Shown one piece after another: positions 33,425 to 43,137 of a DNA stretch of 64,000 bases (position 1 is the stretch's first letter; each line of letters starts with the position of its first letter). Source of the DNA: Deltaproteobacteria bacterium (GTDB taxonomy: Bacteria; Desulfobacterota; Desulfomonilia; UBA1062); NCBI GenBank assembly GCA_029547045.1, contig JAKPQL010000095.1, positions 1 to 64,000 on the forward strand, written 5' to 3'. The notes beneath the pieces are model-generated. The model was not told the DNA's origin, made no database searches, and worked only from the letters and a program-made list of their open reading frames with translations. The translations under genes were made by a program, and so were the position numbers.

Positions 33425-34741
33425 CTATTCCAGCGACCGCAGGTAGGTCTGCAGGTTGACCCGCCGGTTCTTGATCTTCAGCTTGGCGCGGATGTTGTCC
33501 CGGTGGAAGTCCACGGTGCTGGGGGCGATATTCATGAACTCGGCGATCTCCTTGGTCTTCTTCCCCTGCTTGATGAGATTGACCACCTGTATCTCGCTGG
33601 GGGTCATGTCCACAAGGTCGCGGGAAACGCCCTTCAGCAGGGGCTGGACGATGTCGTTCAGGTTCCTGGTGATCACCTCCACATAGGTCCTCTGCTCCGG
33701 GGAGAGCCCACTGTTCTTCAGCTTGTTCAGGGCGGGCATCACCAGCTCGCCCACGTTCCTGCGCATGGCATCTTCCAGTTTGAACCTCGTTTCGTCCTTC
33801 TTCTCGAGGAGCACCTGCAGGGCAATGTTCGTTCTCTCGAGGGTCGTGTTGGCCTGCATCAGTTCTGCGGTCCGTTCCTTCAGGAGGGCATCGAGGCGTT
33901 CCTGCACCTCCTTACTCTCGGTGATGTCTCTGCCGAAACCGCAGAATCCCGCGGGCCGGCCCGCTGCATCGGTCAACAGGAGGACAGAGAGATCGAGCTG
34001 CCTCCGACCCCCCCGTCTGGTCCTGATGGTGCACTCGATCCCCTTTGCGGGCTGACGGGTCAGGTATACCCGATGGAAGACATCGAATATCGCCCTGGCA
34101 TCGGGTTCATCGAGAAACTGCCGGTAGTTCATCCCGGGGAGCTCGGACCGGGAATACCCGGTGATGTCTGCGGTGGTATCGTTGCAGGAGAGGAGGTTGC
34201 CGGCGAGGTCGAACTCGCAGTAGGCCTCCCTGATCGTTTCGATGATATGCCGATACTTCTCTTCGCTCTGGCGGAGCCGTATCTCAGCCTCCTTGCGTAG
34301 CGTGCAGTCCCGCGCCACCCCCACGATGCCGATGGCCTTCTCCCTCTCGTTGCGGTAGAACCGGGCCGAGGCCTCCAGCCAGATCATGTGCCCATCCTTG
34401 TGATACATCTGGAAATCAATGGTCCGGGAATCGGAGACCTTCTGCTTCTCCTTCTCGTATTCCTGCAGGAAGACCTCCTGGATCTGGGCCATTCCCTCCT
34501 GCGTCACGAACCGGTCCAGCCTGGTGCCGACTGCTTCCTCCGGCGTGTATCCCGTGACGAGCTCAGAGGAGGGGCTCACGTACTCAAGGCGGAAGGTCTT
34601 GAGGTCGAGCACCCAGATGATATCCGTAATCCTGTTCGCCAGAAAGCGGTACCTCCTGTCGTTCTCCAGAAGCAGCTTCTTGGCGTGGTTCCCTGTGCTC
34701 TTCCTTGTCGGGCGAACGGCCCCGGGCATGGGTGTCAGCAT
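33425..34741 (-). CDS. PAS-domain regulator with LuxR-type DNA-binding domain
   Basis: A protein of 438 residues. Two PAS/PAC regions (about 25-160 and 165-280; '[19 protein letters not shown]', '[18 protein letters not shown]') are followed by a coiled coil ('[19 protein letters not shown]') and a C-terminal LuxR helix-turn-helix (about 380-438, '[20 protein letters not shown]', '[16 protein letters not shown]'). There is no kinase domain, so it senses and binds DNA itself. It has no transmembrane segment and is probably cytoplasmic. Start 34741 has 'AAGGAGTTCCT' upstream. It is encoded beside and opposite the dehydratase cluster, making it a possible regulator of it. Confidence 0.85.
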   Translation of the reverse strand: MLTPMPGAVRPTRKSTGNHAKKLLLENDRRYRFLANRITDIIWVLDLKTFRLEYVSPSSELVTGYTPEEAVGTRLDRFVTQEGMAQIQEVFLQEYEKEKQKVSDSRTIDFQMYHKDGHMIWLEASARFYRNEREKAIGIVGVARDCTLRKEAEIRLRQSEEKYRHIIETIREAYCEFDLAGNLLSCNDTTADITGYSRSELPGMNYRQFLDEPDARAIFDVFHRVYLTRQPAKGIECTIRTRRGGRRQLDLSVLLLTDAAGRPAGFCGFGRDITESKEVQERLDALLKERTAELMQANTTLERTNIALQVLLEKKDETRFKLEDAMRRNVGELVMPALNKLKNSGLSPEQRTYVEVITRNLNDIVQPLLKGVSRDLVDMTPSEIQVVNLIKQGKKTKEIAEFMNIAPSTVDFHRDNIRAKLKIKNRRVNLQTYLRSLE

Positions 34742-34972
34742 AGGAACTCCTTCGAGGGGACATGGAAACGGCTTCCCATAGGGGTCATTGCCCCCCATTC
34801 TCCCCATATTAATTTCATGTTGTTATCCGCATATATCATTCTATATTATTCTTATTGATCTATATTAATATGTTATGAGTCCCAGGTCCAGAGCACTCTT
34901 GTATATCACGGCAAGAGGCGGCACTGACTGTCAGGTGGGCGTGCCGCACACATCTTTCAAGGAGGAGGCGTG
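34742..34972. other. AT-rich divergent promoter region
   Basis: There is no gene. The segment 34800-34880 is strikingly AT-rich in an otherwise GC-rich window, with several TATATT/TATTAA-like boxes on both strands. It should carry promoters for the PAS/LuxR gene (minus) and the lipoprotein (plus), but I cannot assign -35/-10 pairs with confidence. Confidence 0.45.
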
Positions 34973-35656
34973 ATGAGACTTTTCAGGATCCTTTTGGTAA
35001 TTGGGATGGCGGGGGGATTGACCCTGGGGACGATCGGATGTTCGTTTGATTTCAACAACCCCACACCAAGCGAATGGGATGTCCAGATCATCGGTGACTC
35101 GGTCTTCGACCTGTCGGGTGAAATCCAGCTATACCTCAAGACCCTGTCCGGCAAGATGTACAAGGACCGGTCCGTGAGCGGCGCAAAGATCGCGGCGATC
35201 CAGAGCCAGATGAACACCGCGCTGAAAAGAACGACCCTCAAGACCCTCATCGCCGACGGCGGGGCAAATGACATCCTCCAGGGCAGCATGGACTGCGATT
35301 CCGACCCGCTGACCTCAGGGTGCCTCGATGTGCTCAACTACGTTGGCGACAAGATGGAGGCCATGCTCTACACCATGTACACCAAGTCGCCCAACGACTG
35401 CGTGTGGCTCGGTTACTATCACGTGAAGGGTAGCGAAGCCGAGAAGAACGAGGCCATCGACTACACCTATGACTGGCTCTATCCGGGCATCTTCGGAACG
35501 GTCTACTCCGGGTTCAAGGCAACCCTCGTAGACCCGAGGGCCGTCATTGTGGACTCGGACATTAAGTCAGATGATATCCACCCCACTTCCAGTGGGTCGC
35601 AGAAGCTGGCCAACCTGATCTGGAACGCCATGGTTGCAGGGAACATGTACCGCTGA
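34973..35656 (+). CDS. SGNH/GDSL-like hydrolase lipoprotein
   Basis: A protein of 227 residues. The N-terminal signal peptide ends in a lipobox-like 'LTLGTIGC', so it is a likely lipoprotein. 'VQIIGDSVFDLSG' resembles the GDS block I, 'LIADGGANDILQG' the G-x-N-D block III, and 'DIKSDDIHPTSSGSQKLANL' the D-x-x-H catalytic block V of SGNH hydrolases. These are esterases or deacylases; the substrate here is unknown. 'GGAGGAGGCGTG' precedes ATG 34973 (an in-frame GTG at 34970 is the alternative). Confidence 0.75.
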   Translation: MRLFRILLVIGMAGGLTLGTIGCSFDFNNPTPSEWDVQIIGDSVFDLSGEIQLYLKTLSGKMYKDRSVSGAKIAAIQSQMNTALKRTTLKTLIADGGANDILQGSMDCDSDPLTSGCLDVLNYVGDKMEAMLYTMYTKSPNDCVWLGYYHVKGSEAEKNEAIDYTYDWLYPGIFGTVYSGFKATLVDPRAVIVDSDIKSDDIHPTSSGSQKLANLIWNAMVAGNMYR

Positions 35657-35674
35657 GCTGTTCGAGGCGTCCGT

Positions 35675-35708
35675 CCTGGAGGCAGGGCCCCATGGCACTG
35701 CCTCCAGG
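35675..35708 (+). terminator. Perfect 11-bp stem-loop after the SGNH-like gene
   Basis: CCTGGAGGCAG (35675-35685), a 12-nt loop and CTGCCTCCAGG (35698-35708). It lies 19 nt after the stop codon at 35656. There is no T-run, so it could be a transcript-stabilising or Rho-dependent end rather than an intrinsic terminator. Confidence 0.4.
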
Positions 35709-35818
35709 CAAGCATGGGGGGGCGCTTCGGATGCATGAGACTGCCGGTCACAGCTGGCAGGCCAGTGTGACACCACTGGAAATGTGACCATTCCTGTGGC
35801 ATCTAGAAGATCAGCTCG

Positions 35819-36490
35819 ATGAAGAAAAAACACGCGATATTTGTTGCCGTCAGCATCCTTCTCCTGGGCGCTGGTCTGTATTTCTACCACGCCAGAGCCG
35901 TCCCGGATATCTCAGAGGGCCTTGTCGAGCCTTCATCCCCGCAGCAAGCAGCCCCGAACCGGGCAGTCGTTGATCATACCCCGGACCAGGTCGGGGCTGC
36001 CCCGCAGAGCCGGGAGCCCCAGACCGCCGTGGACCATCCCAGGGACATCGAGGACATCAAGCAGCAGATCTACGACCTCAACATCGAGTCCGTGCAGGAC
36101 ATCCCCCTGCTGGACCGCGTCATCCAGACGGGAAACGCGCCCGTGCAGGAGTACTGGAAGGGCGACTGGGTGAGCGTGGACGACAACAAGGAAGACAAGA
36201 ACGGCTTCTACCTGCAACCCCAGGCGGACGGGACCTTCATCTACTTCCCGGACGAGAACTCCACCCGGACGTACACCTTCTTCGAGACCCCCAAGACCTA
36301 CACCTACGACCCGGTGAGGAGGGAGTTCTCATGGCAGCTGGATTATTACGGCAAGACCATCTCCCACAGGGCGAGGTTCGTCAACGAGGATGTCCTCGTG
36401 ACCATGCTCATCAGCGGGGAGAAGGTCACGCTGGACATCTACACCAGGGGAACCGGGGTCCAGAGGGATATCTCTAGCACCGACTATTAG
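35819..36490 (+). CDS. Exported or membrane-anchored protein of unknown function
   Basis: A protein of 223 residues with an N-terminal membrane segment (KHAIFVAVSILLLGAGLYFY), a Pro/Gln-rich linker (about 30-75) and a beta-rich C-terminal domain (about 100-220; 'EYWKGDWVSVDDNKEDKNGF', 'YTFFETPKTYTYDPVRREF'). I do not recognise the family. The domain looks like a small lipocalin-like or copper-chaperone-like beta barrel, but that is only a visual impression. It stands as a single gene between the SGNH gene and the DUF1573 gene. Confidence 0.65.
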   Translation: MKKKHAIFVAVSILLLGAGLYFYHARAVPDISEGLVEPSSPQQAAPNRAVVDHTPDQVGAAPQSREPQTAVDHPRDIEDIKQQIYDLNIESVQDIPLLDRVIQTGNAPVQEYWKGDWVSVDDNKEDKNGFYLQPQADGTFIYFPDENSTRTYTFFETPKTYTYDPVRREFSWQLDYYGKTISHRARFVNEDVLVTMLISGEKVTLDIYTRGTGVQRDISSTDY

Positions 36491-36524
36491 CCGCGCCGCT
36501 GGCGCTCCCGGTTCACCGCAGCAC

Positions 36525-37295
36525 TCAGTCGGTCACTTTGCCAAGCACCCGGACGATGAACTCAGGCCTGGCCGGATTGTCTGTCTGCACATAGATAGTG
36601 TCGCGGATCACGCCGGGATTCTTCCTGATATTCTTCGCCCAGACGAGATAGCCCTTCTTCCCGTCCCGCATCGTCTCCTTGTATCCGAATGTGATGTCCT
36701 GCCCCTTCTTTGCCTTCACGCCGGTGATCCTGAACGGATATTCCCTGGTGGGGATGATCACGGACGAGCCTTCAATGGAAGTGCGCAGAGACCCCGACAG
36801 CATGATGGTGTGCTCGGAGATGTCGGCAAACTTCTTCACGTAGCAGGAGATTTCGATGGTCCACTCCGGATTCACGGGATCGTTCGTCAGCAGGTGGATG
36901 GTGCCCTGGATCTCCTCGCCCCCGCGGCGCTCGGTGAGGAGCACGGTCTTGACGACACCCTCCTGGCCCGGCAGGATGTGGTCGCTGTATGCCTCCACCA
37001 GGGTTCCGCAGCATGCCTTCACCTTCTTCAGCTCCAGGACCTGTTTCGACGTGTTTCTGACCATGAAGTCGTGCCTCACCAGGTCGAACTGCAGGACGGG
37101 GTCGAAGACGTAACGGCTCCTGGGCGAGTCTACGACGGATTTCGAGTACACGGGCCTTTCAGGGAGTCCAAAGTAGAAGACGGTCCTTGGCTCCTCCTTC
37201 TTCGGTGCGGCATCCTTGACCGAACCCCAGCCCCAGGCGATGACAAGGGCCCCCATCAGAACGAAAAGACCTGCAAGGACGAGTTTCTTCTTCAT
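36525..37295 (-). CDS. DUF1573-domain exported protein
   Basis: A protein of 256 residues with an N-terminal signal anchor (KKKLVLAGLFVLMGALVIAW). It has an Ig-like DUF1573 region (about 65-160): 'VRHDFMVRNTSKQVLELKKV', 'KACCGTLVEAYSDHILPGQ', 'TIHLLTNDPVNPEWTIEI', ending in a second beta region. Such proteins are periplasmic and of unknown function. Start 37295 is chosen because the signal anchor begins there and a GGGGG tract precedes it. The open frame runs on upstream to 37745 without supporting features. Confidence 0.75.
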   Translation of the reverse strand: MKKKLVLAGLFVLMGALVIAWGWGSVKDAAPKKEEPRTVFYFGLPERPVYSKSVVDSPRSRYVFDPVLQFDLVRHDFMVRNTSKQVLELKKVKACCGTLVEAYSDHILPGQEGVVKTVLLTERRGGEEIQGTIHLLTNDPVNPEWTIEISCYVKKFADISEHTIMLSGSLRTSIEGSSVIIPTREYPFRITGVKAKKGQDITFGYKETMRDGKKGYLVWAKNIRKNPGVIRDTIYVQTDNPARPEFIVRVLGKVTD

Positions 37296-37559
37296 GACGC
37301 CCCCTTTTCCATCAGGACATGGCCCCCCATGAAGAGGGCCGGCCGTATACCATGGAATCGTCCGGACATGCACTGTGATGATCTCTTCAGGCATCCCGGA
37401 CAGATCTAAGATATATTGTGCTGAAGCTTCTGGCAATACCATAGTATATGGCGGCCTGTTCAGGCATCTGCCCCATCGGATTGTGCCCCATGAGCGTCGC
37501 GGTTGCATTTTCCCCCGGGGATGCCTATTCTTCCTCAAGAACGCTTCAGAGGTCCGTGC

Positions 37560-38465
37560 ATGGCCATAACCTACAGACCGGCAGCCGAACACGACATCCG
37601 GGCCGTATCGGATGTGTACTGGGCATCCCTCCTGGACGCCTACCAGCGGCACGGGTTTGATGCGCAGCAGGATACCCTGACCGTGAATCCTTTCTATGCC
37701 TTTGCGCTGCGGGAAGAGCCCCAGGGGTTCTTCGTGGCGGAGCATAAGGGAAAGGTGGTGGCCTCCTCCATCAGCTGGGTGAGGGGGTCATTCTGGTTCC
37801 TCTCCCACCTCTTCGTGCTCCCGGACTTCCAGGGCAAGGGTATCGGCCGCTCCCTGCTGGAACGGACCATGAACTACTCAAGGATCGCCAACTGTACGCA
37901 CCGGGCGGTGATCACCATGGCCTTCAACCCGGCTTCCATTTCCCTGTATCTGAAGAACGGCCTGTTCCCTGCAGAAGACATCTACCTCATGCGGCTTGGT
38001 ACGCAACGGGAGGGGCCCTCCCCGGGGAAGCGCCGGGAGACCTTCCAGGAGGCCATCCACCTGTCCAAACAGCAGCAGGAAGACCTGGCCGCCATTGACA
38101 GGGAAATACTCGGCACGTCCCGGGAGGGTCATCACCGCTTCTTCCTCACGGACCGCATGGCCACGGGCTATCTCATCAGGTACAGGGGAAGACCTGCAGC
38201 CTATGCCTACCTCTGGCCCGACGGCCGCATCGGGCCCATGGCAGCACTGAAGGACGTGCCGTACCGGGACCTCCTGAAGCTCATCGTCCGGCACGCCGGG
38301 GACGATTCCCGCTTCCTCACCCTGATGATACCCGGCAGCAACCATACGGCCCTGGAAACGGCATTCTCACTGGGATTCACGGTCCGCATGCCCTACGTGC
38401 TCCTGGCCTCCGAGCGGTTCGGCTCCCTGGACAGGTACCTCTTCCACTCGCCCGGGCTGATGTGA
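37560..38465 (+). CDS. GNAT acetyltransferase with two GNAT-like domains
   Basis: A protein of 301 residues. The N-terminal domain (1-150) has 'FVLPDFQGKGIGRSLLERTM', the acetyl-CoA binding motif (Q/R-x-x-G-x-G/A), and 'NPASISLYLKNGLFP'. The C-terminal part (about 190-300) has a second, weaker GNAT-like region ending 'TALETAFSLGFTVRMPYVLL'. The substrate is unknown. 'AGAGGTCCGTGC' lies before ATG 37560. It overlaps the next open frame by only 4 nt. Confidence 0.85.
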   Translation: MAITYRPAAEHDIRAVSDVYWASLLDAYQRHGFDAQQDTLTVNPFYAFALREEPQGFFVAEHKGKVVASSISWVRGSFWFLSHLFVLPDFQGKGIGRSLLERTMNYSRIANCTHRAVITMAFNPASISLYLKNGLFPAEDIYLMRLGTQREGPSPGKRRETFQEAIHLSKQQQEDLAAIDREILGTSREGHHRFFLTDRMATGYLIRYRGRPAAYAYLWPDGRIGPMAALKDVPYRDLLKLIVRHAGDDSRFLTLMIPGSNHTALETAFSLGFTVRMPYVLLASERFGSLDRYLFHSPGLM

Positions 38466-38557
38466 TGGCGGGCGGCTCACGGGAGGACCCTTGCAGATGC
38501 ATCAGGCCGTGGCGGAAAACGCCTTTCCGTGGTAGAGAAACGGATACAGAGGTTTCC

Positions 38558-39820
38558 GTGCAGATAAGACCGACCGTCCCCCGTATAGGGATCATTGTCC
38601 TCCTGTCGACCCTCCTCGTCTTCGGTGCATGGATGGAGGTCCGGGCGGGCAAGGTGGCCGAGGTGAAGATCGGGAACATCCTTCCCCTTTCCGGACCGTC
38701 TGCGAGCGCGGGCAGGCAGTGCAGGGCGGCCATAGAGCTGGCCACCGACTCCATCAACGCGGCGGGAGGCATCAGGTCCCTGGGCGGGGCCAGGCTGGTG
38801 AATGTCTGGGCAGACAGCAGGGGGGAGGCGTCCTTCGGCATCACGGCAGCAGAGCAGCTCATCGCCACGGACAAGGTGGCCGTCATCTCCGGTGCGTGGA
38901 ACTCGGCCGTCACCTACCCCACCACCCAGGTGGCGGAGAAGGCCAGGGTTCCCTACGTGGTGCCGGTCTCGGTGCGGGACAGCATAACGGAACGGGGCTT
39001 CAAGTACACCTTCCGCATCGCGCCCAAGGACAGCTGGCGATCCCGGGACCAGTTCCGGTTCCTCAAGGACATGCGCAAGGCGAGCAACACGAAGATCGAG
39101 ACCGTCGCCTTCGTGTTCGAGGACGGTCCCTGGGGCACGTCCATGAAGGACCAGTGGGCCCGGCTCGTCGTGTCCGACGGCTATAAGGTGGTCCTGGCGG
39201 TGCCGTATGCGAGCACAGCAGGCGACATGACCGAGACGGCCCTGAAGATCAGGAACGCCCGGCCCGACGTGGTCTTGCTCGCCTCATTCACCCAGGACGC
39301 GGTACTGCTGGCGGGCGCCATGTCGGCGCTGAACGTCCGGGTCAAGGCGGTGGTGGGAAGCGGCGGGGGACACTCCTCTCCCGCCTTCCTCAAGAGGGCG
39401 GGCAAGGCGTGCGAGTACGTCTTCGACACCTCGGGGTGGGAGCCCGACATGAACCGCCCGCAGATCGGGGCCATCAACGCAGCGTTCAAGGGCCGGACCG
39501 GCTCCGACCTCAGCGCCGAGACCGTGGACGCCTTCGCCTCGGTCTATGTCATCGCCAGCGCCCTGGAGGAGGCGGGATCCATCGACCGCGAGGACATCCG
39601 GGACGAGCTCGCCGACACCGAGCTGTGCCGGGGCGAGGGCAGGCCGGGCATGGATATCCTGGCCTACCGGTGCATCGAGTTCGACAAGACGGGCCAGAAC
39701 GAGCATGCCGGTTATGTGGTGACCCAGTTCAGGGACGTGGACGGCACCATGGAGCGCGTTACCGTGTGGCCCAAGGAGGCAGCCCGGAAGGGGTTTGCGC
39801 CGGTGTTCCCCGCGCCGTGA
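38558..39820 (+). CDS. ABC-type substrate-binding protein (branched-chain amino acid type, orphan)
   Basis: A protein of 420 residues with a signal peptide (IGIIVLLSTLLVFGAWMEVRA) and a type I periplasmic-binding fold: 'VKIGNILPLSGPSASAGRQ', 'AVISGAWNSAVTYPTTQVAE', 'EDGPWGTSMKDQWARLVV', 'SAETVDAFASVYVIASALEE'. It resembles LivJ-like receptors, but no permease or ATPase gene lies nearby, so the ligand and partner are unknown. GTG 38558 with 'AGAGGTTTCC' upstream is preferred to ATG 38462, which adds a non-signal-like stretch. Confidence 0.85.
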   Translation: MQIRPTVPRIGIIVLLSTLLVFGAWMEVRAGKVAEVKIGNILPLSGPSASAGRQCRAAIELATDSINAAGGIRSLGGARLVNVWADSRGEASFGITAAEQLIATDKVAVISGAWNSAVTYPTTQVAEKARVPYVVPVSVRDSITERGFKYTFRIAPKDSWRSRDQFRFLKDMRKASNTKIETVAFVFEDGPWGTSMKDQWARLVVSDGYKVVLAVPYASTAGDMTETALKIRNARPDVVLLASFTQDAVLLAGAMSALNVRVKAVVGSGGGHSSPAFLKRAGKACEYVFDTSGWEPDMNRPQIGAINAAFKGRTGSDLSAETVDAFASVYVIASALEEAGSIDREDIRDELADTELCRGEGRPGMDILAYRCIEFDKTGQNEHAGYVVTQFRDVDGTMERVTVWPKEAARKGFAPVFPAP

Positions 39821-39841
39821 CAGGGGACATGCCCCTGACAC
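39817..39841. terminator. Convergent-gene hairpin
   Basis: GTG-a-CAGGGG (39817-39826), a 5-nt loop and CCCCTG-a-CAC (39832-39841). A hairpin with one A-A mismatch between the ends of two convergent genes. It has no T-run, so it is a weak or Rho-assisted terminator at best. Confidence 0.35.
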
Positions 39842-39848
39842 TGTTCCA

Positions 39849-41021
39849 TTACGCCCACACCCCGGGTATCCGCGTCCTGCAGAACCTGCAGGCATTCCCT
39901 GAAAGGTTGTTGACCGGCAGGATGTAGCCCCTGCGCTCTATGAGGAGTCTGCCGCAGGCATGGCAGTAGGTGTTGTTCCCCTCGTGGGAGGGGATGTTGC
40001 CCACGTACACGTACCGGATCCCCTCCTGCATGGCCAGCGAGCGGAACCGCTCGATGACGGCTATGGGCGTGGGTGGGAGCCGGTCGAGCTTGTACTTGGG
40101 GAAGAACCGCAGGAAGTGCAGCGGGTGATCCTGGCCCAGGTTCCTGACGATCCAGCCGCACATGCGCCTGGTCATCTCCTCGTCATCGGTGTATCCCGGC
40201 ACCACCAGGGTGGTGATTTCCAGGTGCACCCCGCGCTCGTGGAGGGTCTTCAGCGTGGAGAGGACGGGCTCCAGCCTGGCGCCGTTGAGCCTCCGGTACA
40301 CCTCGTCGCTGAATGACTTGAGGTTGATGTTGGCGGCATCCAGCACCGTGCAGAGCTTCAGCAGCGGCTTCGGATTGATGTAGCCGTTGGAGATGAACAC
40401 GTTGGTGATCCCGGCGCTGCGGGCGGCCCGGGCGGTGTCGAACATGTACTCGTAGAAGGATATGGGCTCCGAGTAGGTGTACGCGATGGAGGACGACCCC
40501 GATGACCGGGCCGCCTTCACCACACCTGCGGGGAAGAGCTCGATGAAACGGACGTCCTCGGGCCTGGCCTGGGAGATCTCCCAGTTCTGGCAGTTGAGGC
40601 ACCTGATGTTGCAGCCCGCTGCGGCGATGGAGAAGGCCTTCGTGCAAGGCCTGAAGTGATACAGCGGCTTCTTCTCGATGGGGTCCACATTGGCCGAGCA
40701 CGGGTTGCCGTAGGCGATGCTGTGGAGTCTGCCCCCGATATTCACCTTGGACCGGCACACGCTGCGGTCGCCCGGATTCAGGATGCAGTGGTTGGGACAG
40801 ACATCGCAGGCCACCTTGTTCCCGTAGCTCTTCGTATAGAAGTATCCCTCCCGCGAATACTTCCAGAGCCTCTTCGGGGCGTCTCCGCGGAACACGCTTC
40901 CCTTGATGTCCGCCCCGGAAGCCGCGTGGGCGCACGGAACGCCCCCCTCGCAGAGGTCCCTGCAGGAGTGCATGAGGACGAGCGCCGCGCCGGCGCGCAG
41001 GAACGACCGCCTAGTGATCAT
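39849..41021 (-). CDS. AmmeMemoRadiSam-system radical SAM enzyme with Tat-type leader
   Basis: A protein of 390 residues. 'MITRRSFLRAGAALVLMHS' is a twin-arginine-type leader, suggesting export. The radical SAM motif is 'AAAGCNIRCLNCQNWEIS' (CxxxCxxC). 'YGNPCSANVDPIEKKPLYHF' and 'VCPNHCILNPGDRSVC' are typical of the AmmeMemoRadiSam radical SAM family (PflA-like). 'SSIAYTYSEPISFYEYMF' is another family block. The third gene of a three-gene minus-strand operon, overlapping the previous gene by 11 nt. The system's function is not established; it may modify a partner protein or cofactor. Confidence 0.85.
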   Translation of the reverse strand: MITRRSFLRAGAALVLMHSCRDLCEGGVPCAHAASGADIKGSVFRGDAPKRLWKYSREGYFYTKSYGNKVACDVCPNHCILNPGDRSVCRSKVNIGGRLHSIAYGNPCSANVDPIEKKPLYHFRPCTKAFSIAAAGCNIRCLNCQNWEISQARPEDVRFIELFPAGVVKAARSSGSSSIAYTYSEPISFYEYMFDTARAARSAGITNVFISNGYINPKPLLKLCTVLDAANINLKSFSDEVYRRLNGARLEPVLSTLKTLHERGVHLEITTLVVPGYTDDEEMTRRMCGWIVRNLGQDHPLHFLRFFPKYKLDRLPPTPIAVIERFRSLAMQEGIRYVYVGNIPSHEGNNTYCHACGRLLIERRGYILPVNNLSGNACRFCRTRIPGVWA

Positions 41022-43137
41022 GTGCACTGACCGCCTGCACCATGATACTCGCGACCTTGAGCCCGATCAAGGCCAGGCATGCGCTCACGATGCCGAGGAA
41101 GGGGATGAACAGCGCGCTCACGAGGATGCAGCCGAAGGCCGCCCCCACGAGATCCACGGAAAATGCCCGGGCCGCCATCGAATCCTGGCCGGGCGTGATC
41201 CCCGCCACCAGGGGGAACTGGAGTCCGCACAGGACGGATATGACGAAGCCGAAAGCGTAGAAGAACCACTGGGAGAGCAGCCCGGGTTCACTGGCGAGAA
41301 TAGCGGCCAGGATGCCCAGGATTCCTGCAATGCCCGCGTCGGTGGCCATGAGCACCCCGCGCACACCCCGGCTGAGGCGGCCCGCTACCCAGGCGCCCGG
41401 CATGAGGCCGGCAAGGAACACGGTGACGATGAGGCCGATGCGGTAGTAGAGGTATCCGAAGAGGATCTGGAAGAGCACGATGGTGAGGATCTCGCTGCCC
41501 AGGTTGACGCAGCCCGTGGTGAACAGGGTGAATTCCCGCGACGTCAGGCGGGGCAGGTACAGGGCGCAGAACACCCCCAGGCCGAGGATGAGGATGAGGA
41601 TCCAGGGCCGCGCCGCATGCTTCAGCGCCCAGGAGTCGAGGGCGAGCCTGACAAGGTAGGGCTCGAAGTCCGTGTTCAGGGGCGCGGCCGGGTCAAGTTG
41701 TGCCATGAGGCCGTGGATCCGGTCCGGACTGACATCCCCTGAGAAGTAGCCGCTGATATAGTCCGTCCGGATTTCCTTTCGTTCGAGCAGGGAGGGGATG
41801 TCCGCGTCCATGGGCCTGTCGCCTGCGATGAGGAACACCCTCTGTCCCGGCAGGACCAGCACGTGGCCGAACACGGCCCCGGCGGTATTGAAAAGGGAAG
41901 ACACCCGTCTGCGGGCTGGCTCCGAGATATAGCTCTCATAGCCTTCCACCGACAGGGAGAGCACCCCGCCCTCATTCAGGTGCGCCCTGGCAAGTTCCAT
42001 GAACTCCCGGGTAAAGAACCGGTTGGACTGGAAGGTCCTGGGTTCGGGTTCGTCGACGCAGATGGCGTCATAGGTCTTGGTGGTCCCCTTGAGGTAAACC
42101 CGGGGATCCTCGGGGACCACCCGGAGCCCCGCGTGAGCGCCGAGGAGTCCATGGGCAAGTTCCAGGCTGATCACCGTAGGGTCAGTTCGTGCATAGTCGA
42201 TGCTCACAGGCCCGTGCCTGAGCACCTCCTCCACCATGCCGCCCCCGGGGGAGATGAGCAGGACATGCCTCGGCCTTCTCACCTGAGCCAGGGCAAAGTG
42301 GGCGGCCTCCTCGGCCGCGACGCGGTCCTGCCCGGAGATCGCGGGCATCCCGTCCAGAAAGATCGTGTGCAGCCCGTGATCCCGCACCAGGGTGACCCTG
42401 CCAAAGCGCGATTCGCGATACTCAACGAGGTGGGCACCCCTGGGCGCGAGGGTGAAGGCCTCGAGCCCCACCCCTGCGATGCCTGCGGCAAGGACCATGA
42501 AGACCATCGCAGCGGCCGTGATCATGCCGGCCTGCGCGACGGACAGCAGTCGAAGCAGGGCCGCAAGGAGCACGATGCTCGACACGACCAAGATGCCCAT
42601 GGGCGTGACCCACTCCACGAGCACCCAGGTAAAGACCAGTCCGCCGAGGGTCGCCCCCATGCAGTCGACGATGTAGAGCCTTCCCGCAGGATACCGGCCG
42701 TCTCCGGTTCTGATGACGTACAGGCTCCAGGGAAGGATGAATCCCACGACCAGGGCGAAGGGGCCGGTCATGAAGGCCGTGCAGGAAATGGTGGGCAGGA
42801 ACCCTGTCGACGCTCCCTCCACCAGGACCTGTGAGCGTATGGCACGGACGGTCAGGACCTGGAGGACCGGGAGCACTGCCAACGGAAAGGACGCCAGGGC
42901 GAGCGACCTGGCCGACGGTGCGCCGAAGACGACCCGTGCCCACCAGGCGGCCAGCGACCCGAGGCCTCCCGCCGCGAGCCAGCAAAGCAGGGCCAGGGAG
43001 ACCACGAACTCGTTGCCCTCGAACCCGGCCAGGAGTTCGCGGATCATGGTGAGCTGCACCATCACCGAGCTGCACCCCGCGGCGAGGATGATGAGGAGGA
43101 CGGAACTGTGTCTGCGGGCCCTACCTGTCCTCTTCAA
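41011..43137 (-). CDS. Membrane-fused spermidine-synthase-like protein
   Basis: About 708 residues. An N-terminal helical membrane domain (about 10-230) is followed by a cytoplasmic-type Rossmann domain (about 240-460, 'ISPGGGMVEEVLRHGP', 'IDYARTDPTVISLELAHGLL', 'AICVDEPEPRTFQSNRFF') and more membrane segments (about 480-705). The Rossmann part resembles spermidine synthases but lacks an obvious complete substrate set, so a methyl- or aminopropyl-transfer role is uncertain. It is often seen with AmmeMemoRadiSam genes. TTG 43137 is chosen, overlapping the Memo-AMMECR1 stop by 17 nt; other starts are possible. Confidence 0.75.
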   Translation of the reverse strand: MKRTGRARRHSSVLLIILAAGCSSVMVQLTMIRELLAGFEGNEFVVSLALLCWLAAGGLGSLAAWWARVVFGAPSARSLALASFPLAVLPVLQVLTVRAIRSQVLVEGASTGFLPTISCTAFMTGPFALVVGFILPWSLYVIRTGDGRYPAGRLYIVDCMGATLGGLVFTWVLVEWVTPMGILVVSSIVLLAALLRLLSVAQAGMITAAAMVFMVLAAGIAGVGLEAFTLAPRGAHLVEYRESRFGRVTLVRDHGLHTIFLDGMPAISGQDRVAAEEAAHFALAQVRRPRHVLLISPGGGMVEEVLRHGPVSIDYARTDPTVISLELAHGLLGAHAGLRVVPEDPRVYLKGTTKTYDAICVDEPEPRTFQSNRFFTREFMELARAHLNEGGVLSLSVEGYESYISEPARRRVSSLFNTAGAVFGHVLVLPGQRVFLIAGDRPMDADIPSLLERKEIRTDYISGYFSGDVSPDRIHGLMAQLDPAAPLNTDFEPYLVRLALDSWALKHAARPWILILILGLGVFCALYLPRLTSREFTLFTTGCVNLGSEILTIVLFQILFGYLYYRIGLIVTVFLAGLMPGAWVAGRLSRGVRGVLMATDAGIAGILGILAAILASEPGLLSQWFFYAFGFVISVLCGLQFPLVAGITPGQDSMAARAFSVDLVGAAFGCILVSALFIPFLGIVSACLALIGLKVASIMVQAVSAHDH

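Noticed and set aside
34800-34880. AT-rich stretch as a foreign-DNA or phage remnant
   Set aside because: It is short, lies exactly between divergent genes and is more simply a promoter region; no integrase or attachment repeats are visible.
42831-43052. Reading frame with several Arg/Pro-rich repeats
   Set aside because: A shadow of the spermidine-synthase-like gene; composition alone explains the Arg/Pro bias.
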